NCBI GenBank assembly: GCA_947449575.1
Contig: CANFRV010000026.1
Coordinates: 1 to 45,273 of the forward strand
From: Flavobacteriales bacterium
GTDB lineage: Bacteria; Bacteroidota; Bacteroidia; Flavobacteriales_D; Crocinitomicaceae
Direction of reading: 5' to 3'
DNA: 45,273 bases
The notes under the pieces: model-generated
What the model was told of the DNA's origin: nothing
What the model saw: the letters and a program-made list of their open reading frames with translations, nothing else
Database searches by the model: none
Program-made: the position numbers and the translations under genes
Shown: one piece after another, positions 26,078 through 33,887 of the stretch
How positions within the stretch are numbered: position 1 is the first letter of the stretch
Layout of the letters: every line of letters begins with the position of its first letter

Positions 26078-26444
26078 AGCCTACAAGAAAAACTTCCTAA
26101 TAATTACTTTTATTATTATTTTGTGCCACATAGCACTTTTAAGCTCAGGAATTTTCCATGTACCACTTACAAAGTTGTTTTTGATGGATGGCCTATTATT
26201 TTTACTCTTTTTGGCGAGTACATTGATTATTGCTCCAGGACTAGACAAGGCTTCCGACAATTTTGTCAATCGATTTTTACTATTAACCACGCTCCAATTA
26301 CTTACGATGATGATAACAATACTATCCTTATCACTGATCAAAATGAATCATTTTAAAGCGATTGGGTATCATTTATTAGTTCTATTTCTATCTCTTTTAT
26401 CCGTTCAAGCATTTTTATTGGTTCGACAAATTAAAAAAAGCTGA
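26067..26444 (+). CDS. Small four-helix membrane protein of the atp cluster
   Basis: The 125-residue product is almost all hydrophobic, with four predicted membrane helices (about 10-30, 34-52, 64-85 and 94-115) and a Lys-rich C-terminus (VRQIKKS). The start ATG lies inside the last codons of the AtpZ-like gene, so translation is coupled. Its position before atpB and its topology are those of AtpI, the usual fourth-helix assembly factor, but sequence identity to AtpI is not obvious to me. No other function was recognised. Confidence 0.6.
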   Translation: MKSKAYKKNFLIITFIIILCHIALLSSGIFHVPLTKLFLMDGLLFLLFLASTLIIAPGLDKASDNFVNRFLLLTTLQLLTMMITILSLSLIKMNHFKAIGYHLLVLFLSLLSVQAFLLVRQIKKS

Positions 26445-26547
26445 GGGTTCAAAAACAATAAAAAATTCATTCAATTACGGCTGATTCTGCGGTTACTGTT
26501 TACTATAAACAGGTATTCGATTAATTCTTTAAAATAAAAGTGATTTT

Positions 26548-26578
26548 TTTGTCCTTTAAGAAAGTTTAACTATCTTTG
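26548..26578 (+). promoter_or_regulatory. Promoter of the atpBEFHAG operon
   Basis: TTTG (26548-26551), a 19-base spacer and TATCTTTG (26571-26578) match the Bacteroidota consensus exactly, about 40 bases before the atpB ATG. It lets the ATP synthase genes be expressed apart from sprE and bactofilin. Confidence 0.85.
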
Positions 26579-26618
26579 CGCCAAAATTAAGTGGTTATAT
26601 CATTAATAAAAGTAGGTA

Positions 26619-27701
26619 ATGCCTTTTAAAAACATAGTAAAATCAATCTTATTAATTTGTACAGTAGTATTAGCTTTCAATACATCTTTTGCAAATGGCG
26701 GTAAAGAAGAAGATAAAAGCGCATTCATCATGCACCACATTAAAGATGCTCATGAATGGCATATAATGGGAGAAACTTCTGTTTATCTTCCTGTTATTCT
26801 TTTTGACGGAGGAATGAAGGTTTTCTCTTCTAAAAGTTTATACGATGGAGAAGTTAAAACAGCTACAAATAAAGAAGGTGAAGTGCTCGATTTTGATTAC
26901 GTGGCAAATACTAAATTAGGATATGGTATGTTTCACGAAAAAATTTACAAGCTTAATAATGAAGGGAATTTAATTTTTCATGGGGAACATCCTGAAAATG
27001 CAAAGCCAATGGATTTTTCAATTACAAAAAATACACTATCTTTATTTTTCGGAGCAATTATAATTCTTATATTGACATTAACCGCAGCTAAATTTTACAA
27101 GAAAAATGGGGCAGTCGCGCCAAAAGGATTAGCTAAATTCATTGAGCCTTTAGTAGTGTTTGTTAGAGATGATGTTGCAAAACCTTATATTCATGGAGGA
27201 AAACATACTAAATATCTTCCGTATTTATTAACGATCTTCTTTTTTATTTTCATTAATAACTTATTAGGATTAGTGCCGATTCTACCTGGTGGAGCAAATC
27301 TAACAGGTAATATTAGTGTTACGTTGGTTTTGGCAGTGTTGACCTTATTGATTACGGTTATTTCAGGAAACAAAAATTATTGGGGACATATTTTTGCAAC
27401 ACCTGGTGTACCTAAAGCTTTGTTGATAATTATGGTACCAATTGAAATAGTTGGTGTTTTCACAAAACCTTTTGCTTTAATGATACGTTTGTTTGCTAAT
27501 ATGGCAGCTGGACATATTATTGTTTTAGCATTAATTTCAATTATTTTTGTGAACCAAAGTGCAGCATGGGGATTCTTATCAGTGCCAATGGCATTGTTTA
27601 TTTCTGTGTTGGAGTTGTTAGTTGCGTTTCTACAAGCGTATTTATTTGCGATGCTTTCAGCGTTGTTTATAGGTGCTGCTGTTGAAGAAGCGCATCATTA
27701 A
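26619..27701 (+). CDS. atpB: F0F1 ATP synthase subunit a
   Basis: Subunit a forms the proton half-channels next to the c-ring. The 360-residue protein has an N-terminal hydrophobic, signal-like segment (cleaved after FANG or nearby) and about 110 exported residues rich in His/Asp, an extension typical of Bacteroidota. Then follow the conserved helices. The essential Arg is in PFALMIRLFANM (Arg290), and NNLLGLVP is the usual helix 3-4 motif. It follows the best promoter of the window and precedes atpE by 26 bp. Start ATG lies immediately before the signal. Confidence 0.96.
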   Translation: MPFKNIVKSILLICTVVLAFNTSFANGGKEEDKSAFIMHHIKDAHEWHIMGETSVYLPVILFDGGMKVFSSKSLYDGEVKTATNKEGEVLDFDYVANTKLGYGMFHEKIYKLNNEGNLIFHGEHPENAKPMDFSITKNTLSLFFGAIIILILTLTAAKFYKKNGAVAPKGLAKFIEPLVVFVRDDVAKPYIHGGKHTKYLPYLLTIFFFIFINNLLGLVPILPGGANLTGNISVTLVLAVLTLLITVISGNKNYWGHIFATPGVPKALLIIMVPIEIVGVFTKPFALMIRLFANMAAGHIIVLALISIIFVNQSAAWGFLSVPMALFISVLELLVAFLQAYLFAMLSALFIGAAVEEAHH

Positions 27702-27727
27702 TTTGTAATTTTTTAATATATATAGTT

Positions 27728-27940
27728 ATGATTTACGGAATATCCGCAATCGGAGCAGGACTTGCAGTTTTAGGTGCAGGTTTAGGAATTGGTAGAATCG
27801 GTGGTTCAGCAATGGACGCAATCGCTCGTAACCCAGAAGCTTCAGGTAAAATCACTTCTACAATGATTATTGCTGCTGCCTTAATTGAAGGTGTTGCATT
27901 ATTTGGAGTAGTAGTAGGTATGCTTGGTGCTGCTAAGTAA
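27728..27940 (+). CDS. atpE: F0F1 ATP synthase subunit c
   Basis: Subunit c builds the rotating ring in the membrane. The 70-residue hairpin has a Gly-rich first helix (GAGLAVLGAGLGIG), the polar loop ARNPE, and a second helix with the ion-binding Glu54 in AALIEGVALFG. The residue after Glu is Gly, and no Gln is seen at the helix-1 sodium position, so proton coupling is more likely than sodium. A terminator-like hairpin follows eight bases behind the stop codon (27948-27984). Confidence 0.97.
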   Translation: MIYGISAIGAGLAVLGAGLGIGRIGGSAMDAIARNPEASGKITSTMIIAAALIEGVALFGVVVGMLGAAK

Positions 27941-27947
27941 TTAAATT

Positions 27948-27984
27948 AATTTTGCTACAACGGTTGGTTGTAGCAAAATTTTTT
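27948..27984 (+). terminator. Terminator-like hairpin inside the atp operon, after atpE
   Basis: AATTTTGCTACAA (27948-27960) and TTGTAGCAAAATT (27968-27980) are perfect 13-bp complements around a seven-base loop, running into six T. By structure it is an intrinsic terminator, yet atpF begins 33 bases later in the same direction. Partial termination or 3'-end stabilisation here would raise atpB and atpE mRNA over the later genes, which fits the many copies of subunit c needed. Confidence 0.75.
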
Positions 27985-28017
27985 AAAAAGAATATTAATA
28001 TACACACTATATAAAAG

Positions 28018-28512
28018 ATGGATTTAATTACACCAGATTTGGGTTTAATGTTCTGGACAGGACTTGTATTCCTTTTGTTAATGTTTGTTCTTACAAAATT
28101 TGTTTGGAAACCAATATTAGCAGCTGTAAACAGTCGTGAACAAAGTATCACAGCTTCATTAGAGTTGGCTGAAAAGACAATGAGTGAAATGAAAGCGTTA
28201 CAAGCTCAGAATGAAGATTTATTGAAAGAAGCGCGTGCTGAAAGAGATTCTATCGTTAAAGATGCTAGAGAAATAGCTACAAAAATGGTAGATGATTCAA
28301 AAAACACGGCGAAAGTAGAAGCAGAAAAAATCATCAATTCTGCTCGTGAAGCAGTTAATAATGAAAAAACAGCTGCATTGGCGGAAATAAAAACTCAAAT
28401 TGCTATTCTTTCAATAGAAATCGCTGAAAAAGTGGTAAAAGGAGAATTATCTTCTGCTGATAAACAGAAAGCGTTATCAGAGAAACTTGCTGCTGATTTT
28501 AACTTGAATTAA
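28018..28512 (+). CDS. atpF: F0F1 ATP synthase subunit b
   Basis: Peripheral stalk subunit connecting F0 to F1. The 164-residue protein has one N-terminal membrane helix (about 8-26, GLMFWTGLVFLLLMFVLT) followed by KFVWKPILAAVNSRE and a long Ala/Glu/Lys-rich coiled coil to the C-terminus. Length is normal for b subunits. It is separated from atpH by eight bases. No b' paralogue is present. Confidence 0.95.
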   Translation: MDLITPDLGLMFWTGLVFLLLMFVLTKFVWKPILAAVNSREQSITASLELAEKTMSEMKALQAQNEDLLKEARAERDSIVKDAREIATKMVDDSKNTAKVEAEKIINSAREAVNNEKTAALAEIKTQIAILSIEIAEKVVKGELSSADKQKALSEKLAADFNLN

Positions 28513-28520
28513 TTAAGAAG

Positions 28521-29054
28521 ATGAAAGGATCGAAAGTAGCCGCGCGATACGCGACAGCACTCTTGGAATTGGCTATCGAGCAAAATAAAATTGAGCAAAT
28601 CTCTGGAGATATGAATTTTCTTTTGGAGACAAGCAATGAAACACGCGATTTTCAATTATTATTGGATAGCCCGATAATTAAAGGAGATAAAAAAATCGCT
28701 ATTTTCAATGAGCTTTTTGGTCAGTTTGAAGAAGTTTCCATGGCATTCGTGAAGTTGATTACTTCAAACGGGAGAGAAAGTTTTCTTCCTTCGATAGCAG
28801 AATCTTTCGATACGCAAGTAAAAGAATACAAAGGAATAATTCCTGTTACCATTTTATCAGCTGTAAAATTAGATGATTCAACAAAGAAAATCATTTTACA
28901 AAAAGTTGAAAACCATATTACAGGACAATTAGAAGTTACAGAATTGATCGATGAGTCACTAATTGGTGGTTTCATCGTTCGAATGGGAGATAAACAAATT
29001 GATGCTTCAGTCGCAAGCCAATTCAATGATTTAAAACAACGTTTAACAAGATAA
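28521..29054 (+). CDS. atpH: F0F1 ATP synthase subunit delta
   Basis: Delta links the b stalk to the top of the alpha3beta3 ring. The 177-residue protein shows the OSCP pattern: N-terminal helices starting SKVAARYATALLELA, a DSPIIKGDKK loop, and the C-terminal motif ELIDESLIGGFIVRMGDKQIDASV...QFNDLKQRL. Order and spacing (atpF-atpH-atpA) match the standard operon. A small hairpin lies in the 36-bp gap to atpA. Confidence 0.95.
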   Translation: MKGSKVAARYATALLELAIEQNKIEQISGDMNFLLETSNETRDFQLLLDSPIIKGDKKIAIFNELFGQFEEVSMAFVKLITSNGRESFLPSIAESFDTQVKEYKGIIPVTILSAVKLDDSTKKIILQKVENHITGQLEVTELIDESLIGGFIVRMGDKQIDASVASQFNDLKQRLTR

Positions 29055-29055
29055 A

Positions 29056-29068
29056 TTGGCACAGCCAA
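29056..29068 (+). other. Small intercistronic hairpin, atpH-atpA
   Basis: TTGGC-ACA-GCCAA begins two bases behind the atpH stop and ends 22 bases before the atpA ATG. It is a short GC-rich stem with no T-run, so not a terminator. Confidence 0.35.
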
Positions 29069-29090
29069 CATCAGAGTAAAACTACACAAC

Positions 29091-30665
29091 ATGGCAGATG
29101 TAAAACCAGCAGAAGTTTCTGCAATTTTAAGAGAACAGTTATCAGGATTCAGATCTGAAACAGAACTTCAAGAAGTAGGTACCGTTCTTTCTATAGGAGA
29201 TGGTATTGCACGTATTTATGGACTTACAGGAGTTCAATACGGTGAGTTAATAGAATTCGACGGAGGATTGCAAGCGATTGCTTTGAATCTTGAAGAAGAT
29301 AATGTAGGAGCCGTGCTTCTAGGGCGTTCTGCTTTAGTAAAAGAAGGCGATACTGTAAAACGTTTACGTCGTATTGCTTCTGTAAAAGTAGGTGATGGAT
29401 TAGTTGGACGTGTTATTGATACATTAGGTAATCCAATTGATGGTAAAGGTCCAATTACGGGTGAATTGTTTGAAATGCCTATCGAGCGTAAAGCGCCAGG
29501 TGTTATCTTCCGTCAGCCAGTAACAGAACCTCTTCAAACAGGAATTAAGTCAATTGATGCAATGATACCAGTAGGACGTGGACAACGTGAGTTAATCATT
29601 GGTGACCGTCAAACAGGAAAAACGACTATTGCGATTGATACAATTATTAATCAAAGAGAATTTTACGACAGAGGTGAAACCGTTTTCTGTATTTATGTGG
29701 CTATTGGACAAAAAGGTTCAACGGTTGCGGGAATCGTGAAAAAATTAGAAGATGCAGGTGCAATGGCTTATACAGTTGTTGTTGCTGCAAATGCTTCTGA
29801 ACCGGCTGCAATGCAGTTTTATTCTCCAATGACAGGTGCTGCTGTTGGTGAATATTTTAGAGATATGGGTAAACCAGCGTTGATTGTATATGATGATTTA
29901 TCAAAACAAGCCGTTGCTTACCGTGAAGTATCTTTATTACTTCGTCGTCCTCCAGGTCGTGAGGCATATCCTGGTGATGTATTCTACTTACACTCTCGTT
30001 TATTAGAGCGTTCAGCTAAAATTATTAACAGTGATTCAATCGCTGCAAAAATGAATGACTTACCTGTTTCTTTGCAAGGAAAAGTAAAAGGGGGTGGTTC
30101 TTTAACAGCTCTTCCTATTATTGAAACGCAAGCAGGTGACGTTGCGGCATATATTCCAACCAACGTAATTTCTATTACAGATGGTCAGATTTTCTTAGAT
30201 TCAGATTTATTTAACTCTGGAATTCGTCCAGCTATTAACGTAGGTATTTCTGTATCGCGTGTTGGGGGTAATGCTCAGATTAAATCAATGAAAAAAGTGG
30301 CGGGTACATTGAAATTGGATCAAGCACAATTCCGTGAGTTAGAAGCTTTCGCGAAGTTTGGTTCAGATTTAGATGCAGCTACGAAATCAGTATTGGATAA
30401 AGGTGCTCGTAATGTTGAGATTTTGAAACAAAGAGAAGGAAATCCTTATCCAGTTGAAAAACAAATTGCCATCATCTATGTGGGTACAAAAGGATTGATC
30501 CAACGTGTTCCTGTTGCTAAAGTAAAAGAATTCGAAACAGAATTTTTAAATTACTTGGAAGCAAAACACAAAGATATCTTAGTTGCTTTAAAAGCAGGAA
30601 AGTACACAGATGAAATTACAGATACTTTGACAAAAGTAGCTAAAGAAATAGCAGATAAATATTGA
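29091..30665 (+). CDS. atpA: F0F1 ATP synthase subunit alpha
   Basis: Non-catalytic nucleotide-binding subunit of the F1 hexamer. The 524-residue chain has the N-terminal beta barrel with [13 protein letters not shown], the Walker A motif GDRQTGKT (171-178), [12 protein letters not shown] (Walker B region), and the alpha-specific [14 protein letters not shown] before the C-terminal helical domain. Length is normal and no residue of the motifs is lost. It is preceded by atpH and followed after 84 bp by atpG, that gap carrying two tandem hairpins. Confidence 0.98.
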   Translation: MADVKPAEVSAILREQLSGFRSETELQEVGTVLSIGDGIARIYGLTGVQYGELIEFDGGLQAIALNLEEDNVGAVLLGRSALVKEGDTVKRLRRIASVKVGDGLVGRVIDTLGNPIDGKGPITGELFEMPIERKAPGVIFRQPVTEPLQTGIKSIDAMIPVGRGQRELIIGDRQTGKTTIAIDTIINQREFYDRGETVFCIYVAIGQKGSTVAGIVKKLEDAGAMAYTVVVAANASEPAAMQFYSPMTGAAVGEYFRDMGKPALIVYDDLSKQAVAYREVSLLLRRPPGREAYPGDVFYLHSRLLERSAKIINSDSIAAKMNDLPVSLQGKVKGGGSLTALPIIETQAGDVAAYIPTNVISITDGQIFLDSDLFNSGIRPAINVGISVSRVGGNAQIKSMKKVAGTLKLDQAQFRELEAFAKFGSDLDAATKSVLDKGARNVEILKQREGNPYPVEKQIAIIYVGTKGLIQRVPVAKVKEFETEFLNYLEAKHKDILVALKAGKYTDEITDTLTKVAKEIADKY

Positions 30666-30676
30666 TATTGATGTAA

Positions 30677-30734
30677 GGACAGGTAACGCCCTGTCCCAAC
30701 GTCATAATCTGTAAGGATAAGGTATATCTTATCC
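30677..30734 (+). other. Two tandem hairpins between atpA and atpG
   Basis: Stem 1: GGACAGG (30677-30683) with CCTGTCC (30690-30696). Stem 2: GGATAAG (30715-30721) with CTTATCC (30728-30734). Both are perfect 7-bp stems with six-base loops, and both share the flanks GTAAGGA on the left and TCCCAA on the right, with 18 bases between them. There is no T-run behind either one. The paired design suggests an RNA signal for mRNA processing or translation of atpG. Confidence 0.7.
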
Positions 30735-30749
30735 CAATAATATAAAAAA

Positions 30750-31625
30750 ATGGCAAATTTAAAAGAAATAAGAAATCGTATCGCTTCCGTTGGATCTACT
30801 ATGCAGATTATATCGGCTATGAAAATGGTTTCTGCTGCTAAATTGAAGAAAGCGCAAGATGCAATCACACAAATGAGACCTTATGCGATTAAGCTTCAAG
30901 ATATTTTGAGTAACTTAAGTTCTTCTTTAGATTTATCTGAAAATGCTTATTCTGAAAACAGGGAAATTAAAAATGTGTTGATTGTTGGTATTACTTCTAA
31001 CCGCGGTCTATGTGGTGGGTTTAATAATAATGTTATTAAGCAAGTGAACTTACTAATTAACAATGACTACAAAAAAGCGAACACGAAAGTACTTTGCTTA
31101 GGTAAGAAAATCAAAGACTCTTTTAAAAATTCAGATAGCTATTATATTAACTCTGAACTAGCTGAAGTTGAAGATATTTTTTCTAAATTGACATTTAGTA
31201 ATTCTGCAATTATCACTAATTCATTAATGAATACTTTCGTAGCTGGTGAATTTGATAAAATTATTGTTGTATACAATAGCTTTATAAATGCAGCTTCACA
31301 AGATGTGAAATCAGAACAATTTTTACCTATTCTTCCTCCTGTTTTAACAGGGTCAGAATCGATAGGAGATTATATTTTTGAACCTTCGAAAGAAGAAATA
31401 GTTGCTGATCTAATACCAAAATCTTTAAAAATACAATTCTTTAAAGGCTTATTAGATTCAAATGCTTCTGAACATGGCGCTCGTATGACAGCAATGCATA
31501 AAGCTACTGACAACGCGAAAGAAATGAAAAAATCATTAACTATTGGTTACAATAAAGCTCGTCAAGCAGCAATTACTAGTGAAATATTAGAAATTGTTGG
31601 TGGTGCTGAAGCATTGAAAAACTAG
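30750..31625 (+). CDS. atpG: F0F1 ATP synthase subunit gamma
   Basis: Central rotor shaft of F1. The 291-residue chain starts with the signature NLKEIRNRIASVGSTMQI.TSAMKMV-type helix (here with IISAMKMVSAAKLKKAQ), has ITSNRGLCGGFNNN in the globular part, and ends with EHGARMTAMHKATDNA followed by YNKARQAAITSEILEIVGGAEAL. It is the last ATP synthase gene before a strong terminator. atpD (beta) and atpC (epsilon) are not here; in Bacteroidota they commonly sit as a separate pair. Confidence 0.97.
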   Translation: MANLKEIRNRIASVGSTMQIISAMKMVSAAKLKKAQDAITQMRPYAIKLQDILSNLSSSLDLSENAYSENREIKNVLIVGITSNRGLCGGFNNNVIKQVNLLINNDYKKANTKVLCLGKKIKDSFKNSDSYYINSELAEVEDIFSKLTFSNSAIITNSLMNTFVAGEFDKIIVVYNSFINAASQDVKSEQFLPILPPVLTGSESIGDYIFEPSKEEIVADLIPKSLKIQFFKGLLDSNASEHGARMTAMHKATDNAKEMKKSLTIGYNKARQAAITSEILEIVGGAEALKN

Positions 31626-31646
31626 AAAATTAAATAATTAGTTGTT

Positions 31647-31681
31647 AAATCCCTTTGTATTAGATAAAGGGATTTTTTTTT
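31647..31681 (+). terminator. Rho-independent terminator of the atp operon
   Basis: AAATCCCTTT (31647-31656) and AAAGGGATTT (31666-31675) pair perfectly around a nine-base loop, then nine T run to 31681. The next gene starts only nine bases later, so its promoter must overlap this structure or it depends on readthrough. Confidence 0.9.
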
Positions 31682-31689
31682 GACAGAAA

Positions 31690-32442
31690 ATGATTTATTA
31701 CACAACACATGTAAATGAAAATAGTACATTAGAATGGGTTGTGTTTGTGCACGGTGCAGGAGGTAATTCTACAATATGGTATAAACAAATAAAAGCATTT
31801 AAAGTGCATTTTAACATAGTACTTATAGATCTCAGAGGACACGGACAAAGTACCGTTATAGAAGAGATAAATAATAAATTAGAATACACATTGCCATCTA
31901 TCTCAAAAGAAATAATTGAAGTCCTCAATGAAATCAAAATCGATAAAGCACATTTTGTAGGGGTGTCACTAGGTACCATAGTAATCAGGGAATTGATCGA
32001 ATCACATTCTGAAAGAATCATTAAAACTGTTTTAACAGGAACTATTATTCGATTAAACAATTATTCTAAGACATTGATTAAAATTGGAAATGCAACAAAG
32101 AAATTTGTTCCTTTTATGGTGCTTTATAAAATCTTTGCTTTTGTAATAATGCCCCGATATAATCACAAAAAGTCTCGAAATATTTTCATAAAAGAAGCTA
32201 AAAAATTGAAACAAACCGAATTTTTAAGATGGTTCAGGATGACAAAAACACTTAATGAGAGTCTAAAAAATTACGCAAGCAAAATTCATAATTTTCCAGT
32301 GCTTTACTTAATGGGAAGACAAGATCACTTATTTGTAGACGATGCAATAGAAATGGTTAAAATGGAAAAAAAATGGGCAAATAGAAATAATCGAAAACTG
32401 TGGACATATAGTAAATATAGAACAGGCAGAACTATTCAATAG
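31690..32442 (+). CDS. Alpha/beta hydrolase, frameshifted near the C-terminus
   Basis: The 250-residue frame has the alpha/beta hydrolase pattern: VHGAGG oxyanion loop (20-25), DLRGHGQS (47-54), nucleophile elbow GVSLG (Ser93) and the acid in GRQDH (Asp212). The catalytic His that should follow is missing in this frame. A run of eight A (32366-32373) lies just before the break; the +1 frame after it continues with EIIENCGHIVNIEQAELF, which is exactly the expected His motif, and stops at 32473 (260 residues in total). So one base has been gained in the A run, or expression needs slippage. It lies behind the atp terminator. Substrate unknown. Confidence 0.8.
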   Translation: MIYYTTHVNENSTLEWVVFVHGAGGNSTIWYKQIKAFKVHFNIVLIDLRGHGQSTVIEEINNKLEYTLPSISKEIIEVLNEIKIDKAHFVGVSLGTIVIRELIESHSERIIKTVLTGTIIRLNNYSKTLIKIGNATKKFVPFMVLYKIFAFVIMPRYNHKKSRNIFIKEAKKLKQTEFLRWFRMTKTLNESLKNYASKIHNFPVLYLMGRQDHLFVDDAIEMVKMEKKWANRNNRKLWTYSKYRTGRTIQ

Positions 32443-32473
32443 TAAGGCAATTCATTTTTTAAGAGGAATTTAA
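32366..32473 (+). pseudogene. A8 slippery run and out-of-frame hydrolase C-terminus
   Basis: Bases 32366-32373 are eight A. Reading from 32375 in the alternative frame gives GQIEIIENCGHIVNIEQ and ends FNSKAIHFLRGI at a TAA (32471-32473). This is the last helix and catalytic His of the upstream hydrolase. Removing one A joins both parts into a normal enzyme. Whether this is a real mutation, phase variation, transcriptional slippage or a sequencing error cannot be told from one read-out. Confidence 0.75.
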
Positions 32474-32600
32474 TATTCCATTTTTAATAATTCGTCTTTT
32501 TGTAGGATCTACTAGGCAGAAGGATTTCTAATAAAAAAATACGTCGAAGCTGAAATATTTATTACGATGAAATATGTTTTTTCACCAAAATTTAAATCTA

Positions 32601-32933
32601 ATGATATTATCAAAAAAAAATATTTTTACCACATTCATTCTAATCCTATCTTGTCATTCATTTAGTCAAGAGAGTGAAACAGGCCAGAATTCGACTATCA
32701 AAGACTCAGTGTCTATAAAAATTTATGTTGGATTCCTTGTAACAAAAAAAGGGAAAGTAAAAGATGTTAAAGTGGTAAAAACAGAAGGAGGACCTTGTTC
32801 AAATGAAGATTTAGATAATTATAAAAAAGAAGCAATTAGAGTGGTATCCAAATCTCAGGACTTTAAAAAATCAAAAGAAGAAAAGAGGCTTATGCTTCCT
32901 ATAAAATTTGAAATTGAACAAAAAACTAAATAA
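32601..32933 (+). CDS. Small exported protein with TonB-C-like fold
   Basis: The ATG at 32601 gives a 110-residue protein with a signal peptide (KKNIFTTFILILSCHSFSQ) and a mature part of about 87 residues. It resembles the TonB C-terminal domain: IYVGFLVTKKGKVKDVKVVKT, an EDLDNYKKEAIRVVS helix and a final strand MLPIKFEIEQ. Bacteroidota have many such short, stand-alone TonB-C-like periplasmic proteins. The upstream ATG at 32574 would add nine residues before the signal and is less likely. A weak dyad overlaps the stop codon. It is not coupled to a receptor here, and its role is unknown. Confidence 0.6.
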   Translation: MILSKKNIFTTFILILSCHSFSQESETGQNSTIKDSVSIKIYVGFLVTKKGKVKDVKVVKTEGGPCSNEDLDNYKKEAIRVVSKSQDFKKSKEEKRLMLPIKFEIEQKTK

Positions 32934-33013
32934 TCTCACAAATCGAAAGGAGATTATATTAAAGGTAAGGCTGATATAGTTGACCAAATTTGCTTTTTAT
33001 TCACATAAAGTTT

Positions 33014-33700
33014 TCATTCTTTTATGCAACGAATAGAGCATCCACGACCCGTATTATCCTTTTGAAAAATCATTTCTCCAACATCATCTATTGCTAGCAT
33101 TATATAACTGGCAGAATCATTCTCTAATTCATCTGATGCCCACCAAGATGTTTCTGATAAAAAAAATGAACCTGTATTAATTGTATCTATGGTCCCATCT
33201 AAAGCAGTGGAAGTATCATAAAATATTCTCCTATGTCCAAAAAAAGGACTGGCTTTAAATGAATTATCGTCCTTACTTAGTGAATAAAAAGCTTTTTTTA
33301 TTCCACCCAATTCATCAAATAATTTTAACCAATCGCCATTTGATGGAATTCTCCAACCTGCAGGAGCTAAACCTCTTGGATCGTTAATGGAATAATAATT
33401 ATATAGAATTTCTTTCGTTTTTTTATCGTCAGAGTCCACGTAATAACACCATGCTGCTTGCTTATTTTCTTTAGCTTTTTTCCATTCTTCGAGTGTTTGG
33501 GCTTGTGGAATATTGTCTCCATTACAAAATTTTGTCACCTTCAGGTTTTCTATCGTCCAAATTTGTTGCCCTATAGTAACCTGTTTTATTGCCTTGTCAA
33601 CTTGAGCCACACAAAAAATTGGAGCTATCATAATAATGAATAATGCAGTAGGTCCTAGTAATCTTGTTTTTTTTATGAAAAGCTGACGCAGTAGGTTCAT
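33014..33700 (-). CDS. Exported Fib_succ_major (FISUMP) domain protein
   Basis: The 228-residue protein has an N-terminal hydrophobic signal (about 10-31, ending FCVAQ) and a single FISUMP domain. The domain hallmarks are IGQQIWTIENLKVTKFCNGD, AWCYYVDSD, YNYYSINDPRGLAPAGWRIPSNGDW and the closing GRGCSIRCIKE. Such proteins are surface or secreted in Bacteroidota and Fibrobacteres, and their biochemical role is not settled. No C-terminal type IX sorting domain is visible. It is divergent from the dioxygenase gene, with a coding-like fragment in between. Confidence 0.85.
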   Translation of the reverse strand: MNLLRQLFIKKTRLLGPTALFIIMIAPIFCVAQVDKAIKQVTIGQQIWTIENLKVTKFCNGDNIPQAQTLEEWKKAKENKQAAWCYYVDSDDKKTKEILYNYYSINDPRGLAPAGWRIPSNGDWLKLFDELGGIKKAFYSLSKDDNSFKASPFFGHRRIFYDTSTALDGTIDTINTGSFFLSETSWWASDELENDSASYIMLAIDDVGEMIFQKDNTGRGCSIRCIKE

Positions 33701-33735
33701 ACTTGTTTTATAAAGTTAATTTTATTTTTGATAAA

Positions 33736-33846
33736 TCAAGGGTAATTAAAAATGTTTTCAGCGTCGGAAGGCCATTTACCATATCCCAAATTACCAGTTA
33801 CAAAATTATAAAAAATATCCGAGTTCTCATTAATTATTAAGTCCAC
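33736..33846 (-). pseudogene. Coding-like fragment between the FISUMP and dioxygenase genes
   Basis: A minus-strand frame ending in TGA at 33736-33738 reads VDLIINENSDIFYNFVTGN, then LGYGKWPSDAENIFNYP. G is enriched at codon position 1 (11 of 38) as in real genes. It has no ATG; a GTG at 33846 could start a 36-residue peptide. It may be the last part of a decayed gene, or a small unannotated one. No family was recognised. Confidence 0.35.
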
Positions 33847-33887
33847 TTTTATCGATGCATAATGACAGAAACAAACTAAGACTTGTA

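Noticed and set aside
27728-27940. Sodium-coupled c-ring
   Set aside because: Glu54 is followed by Gly, and the Gln and Ser/Thr ligands of Na+ rings are not seen, so proton coupling is more likely.
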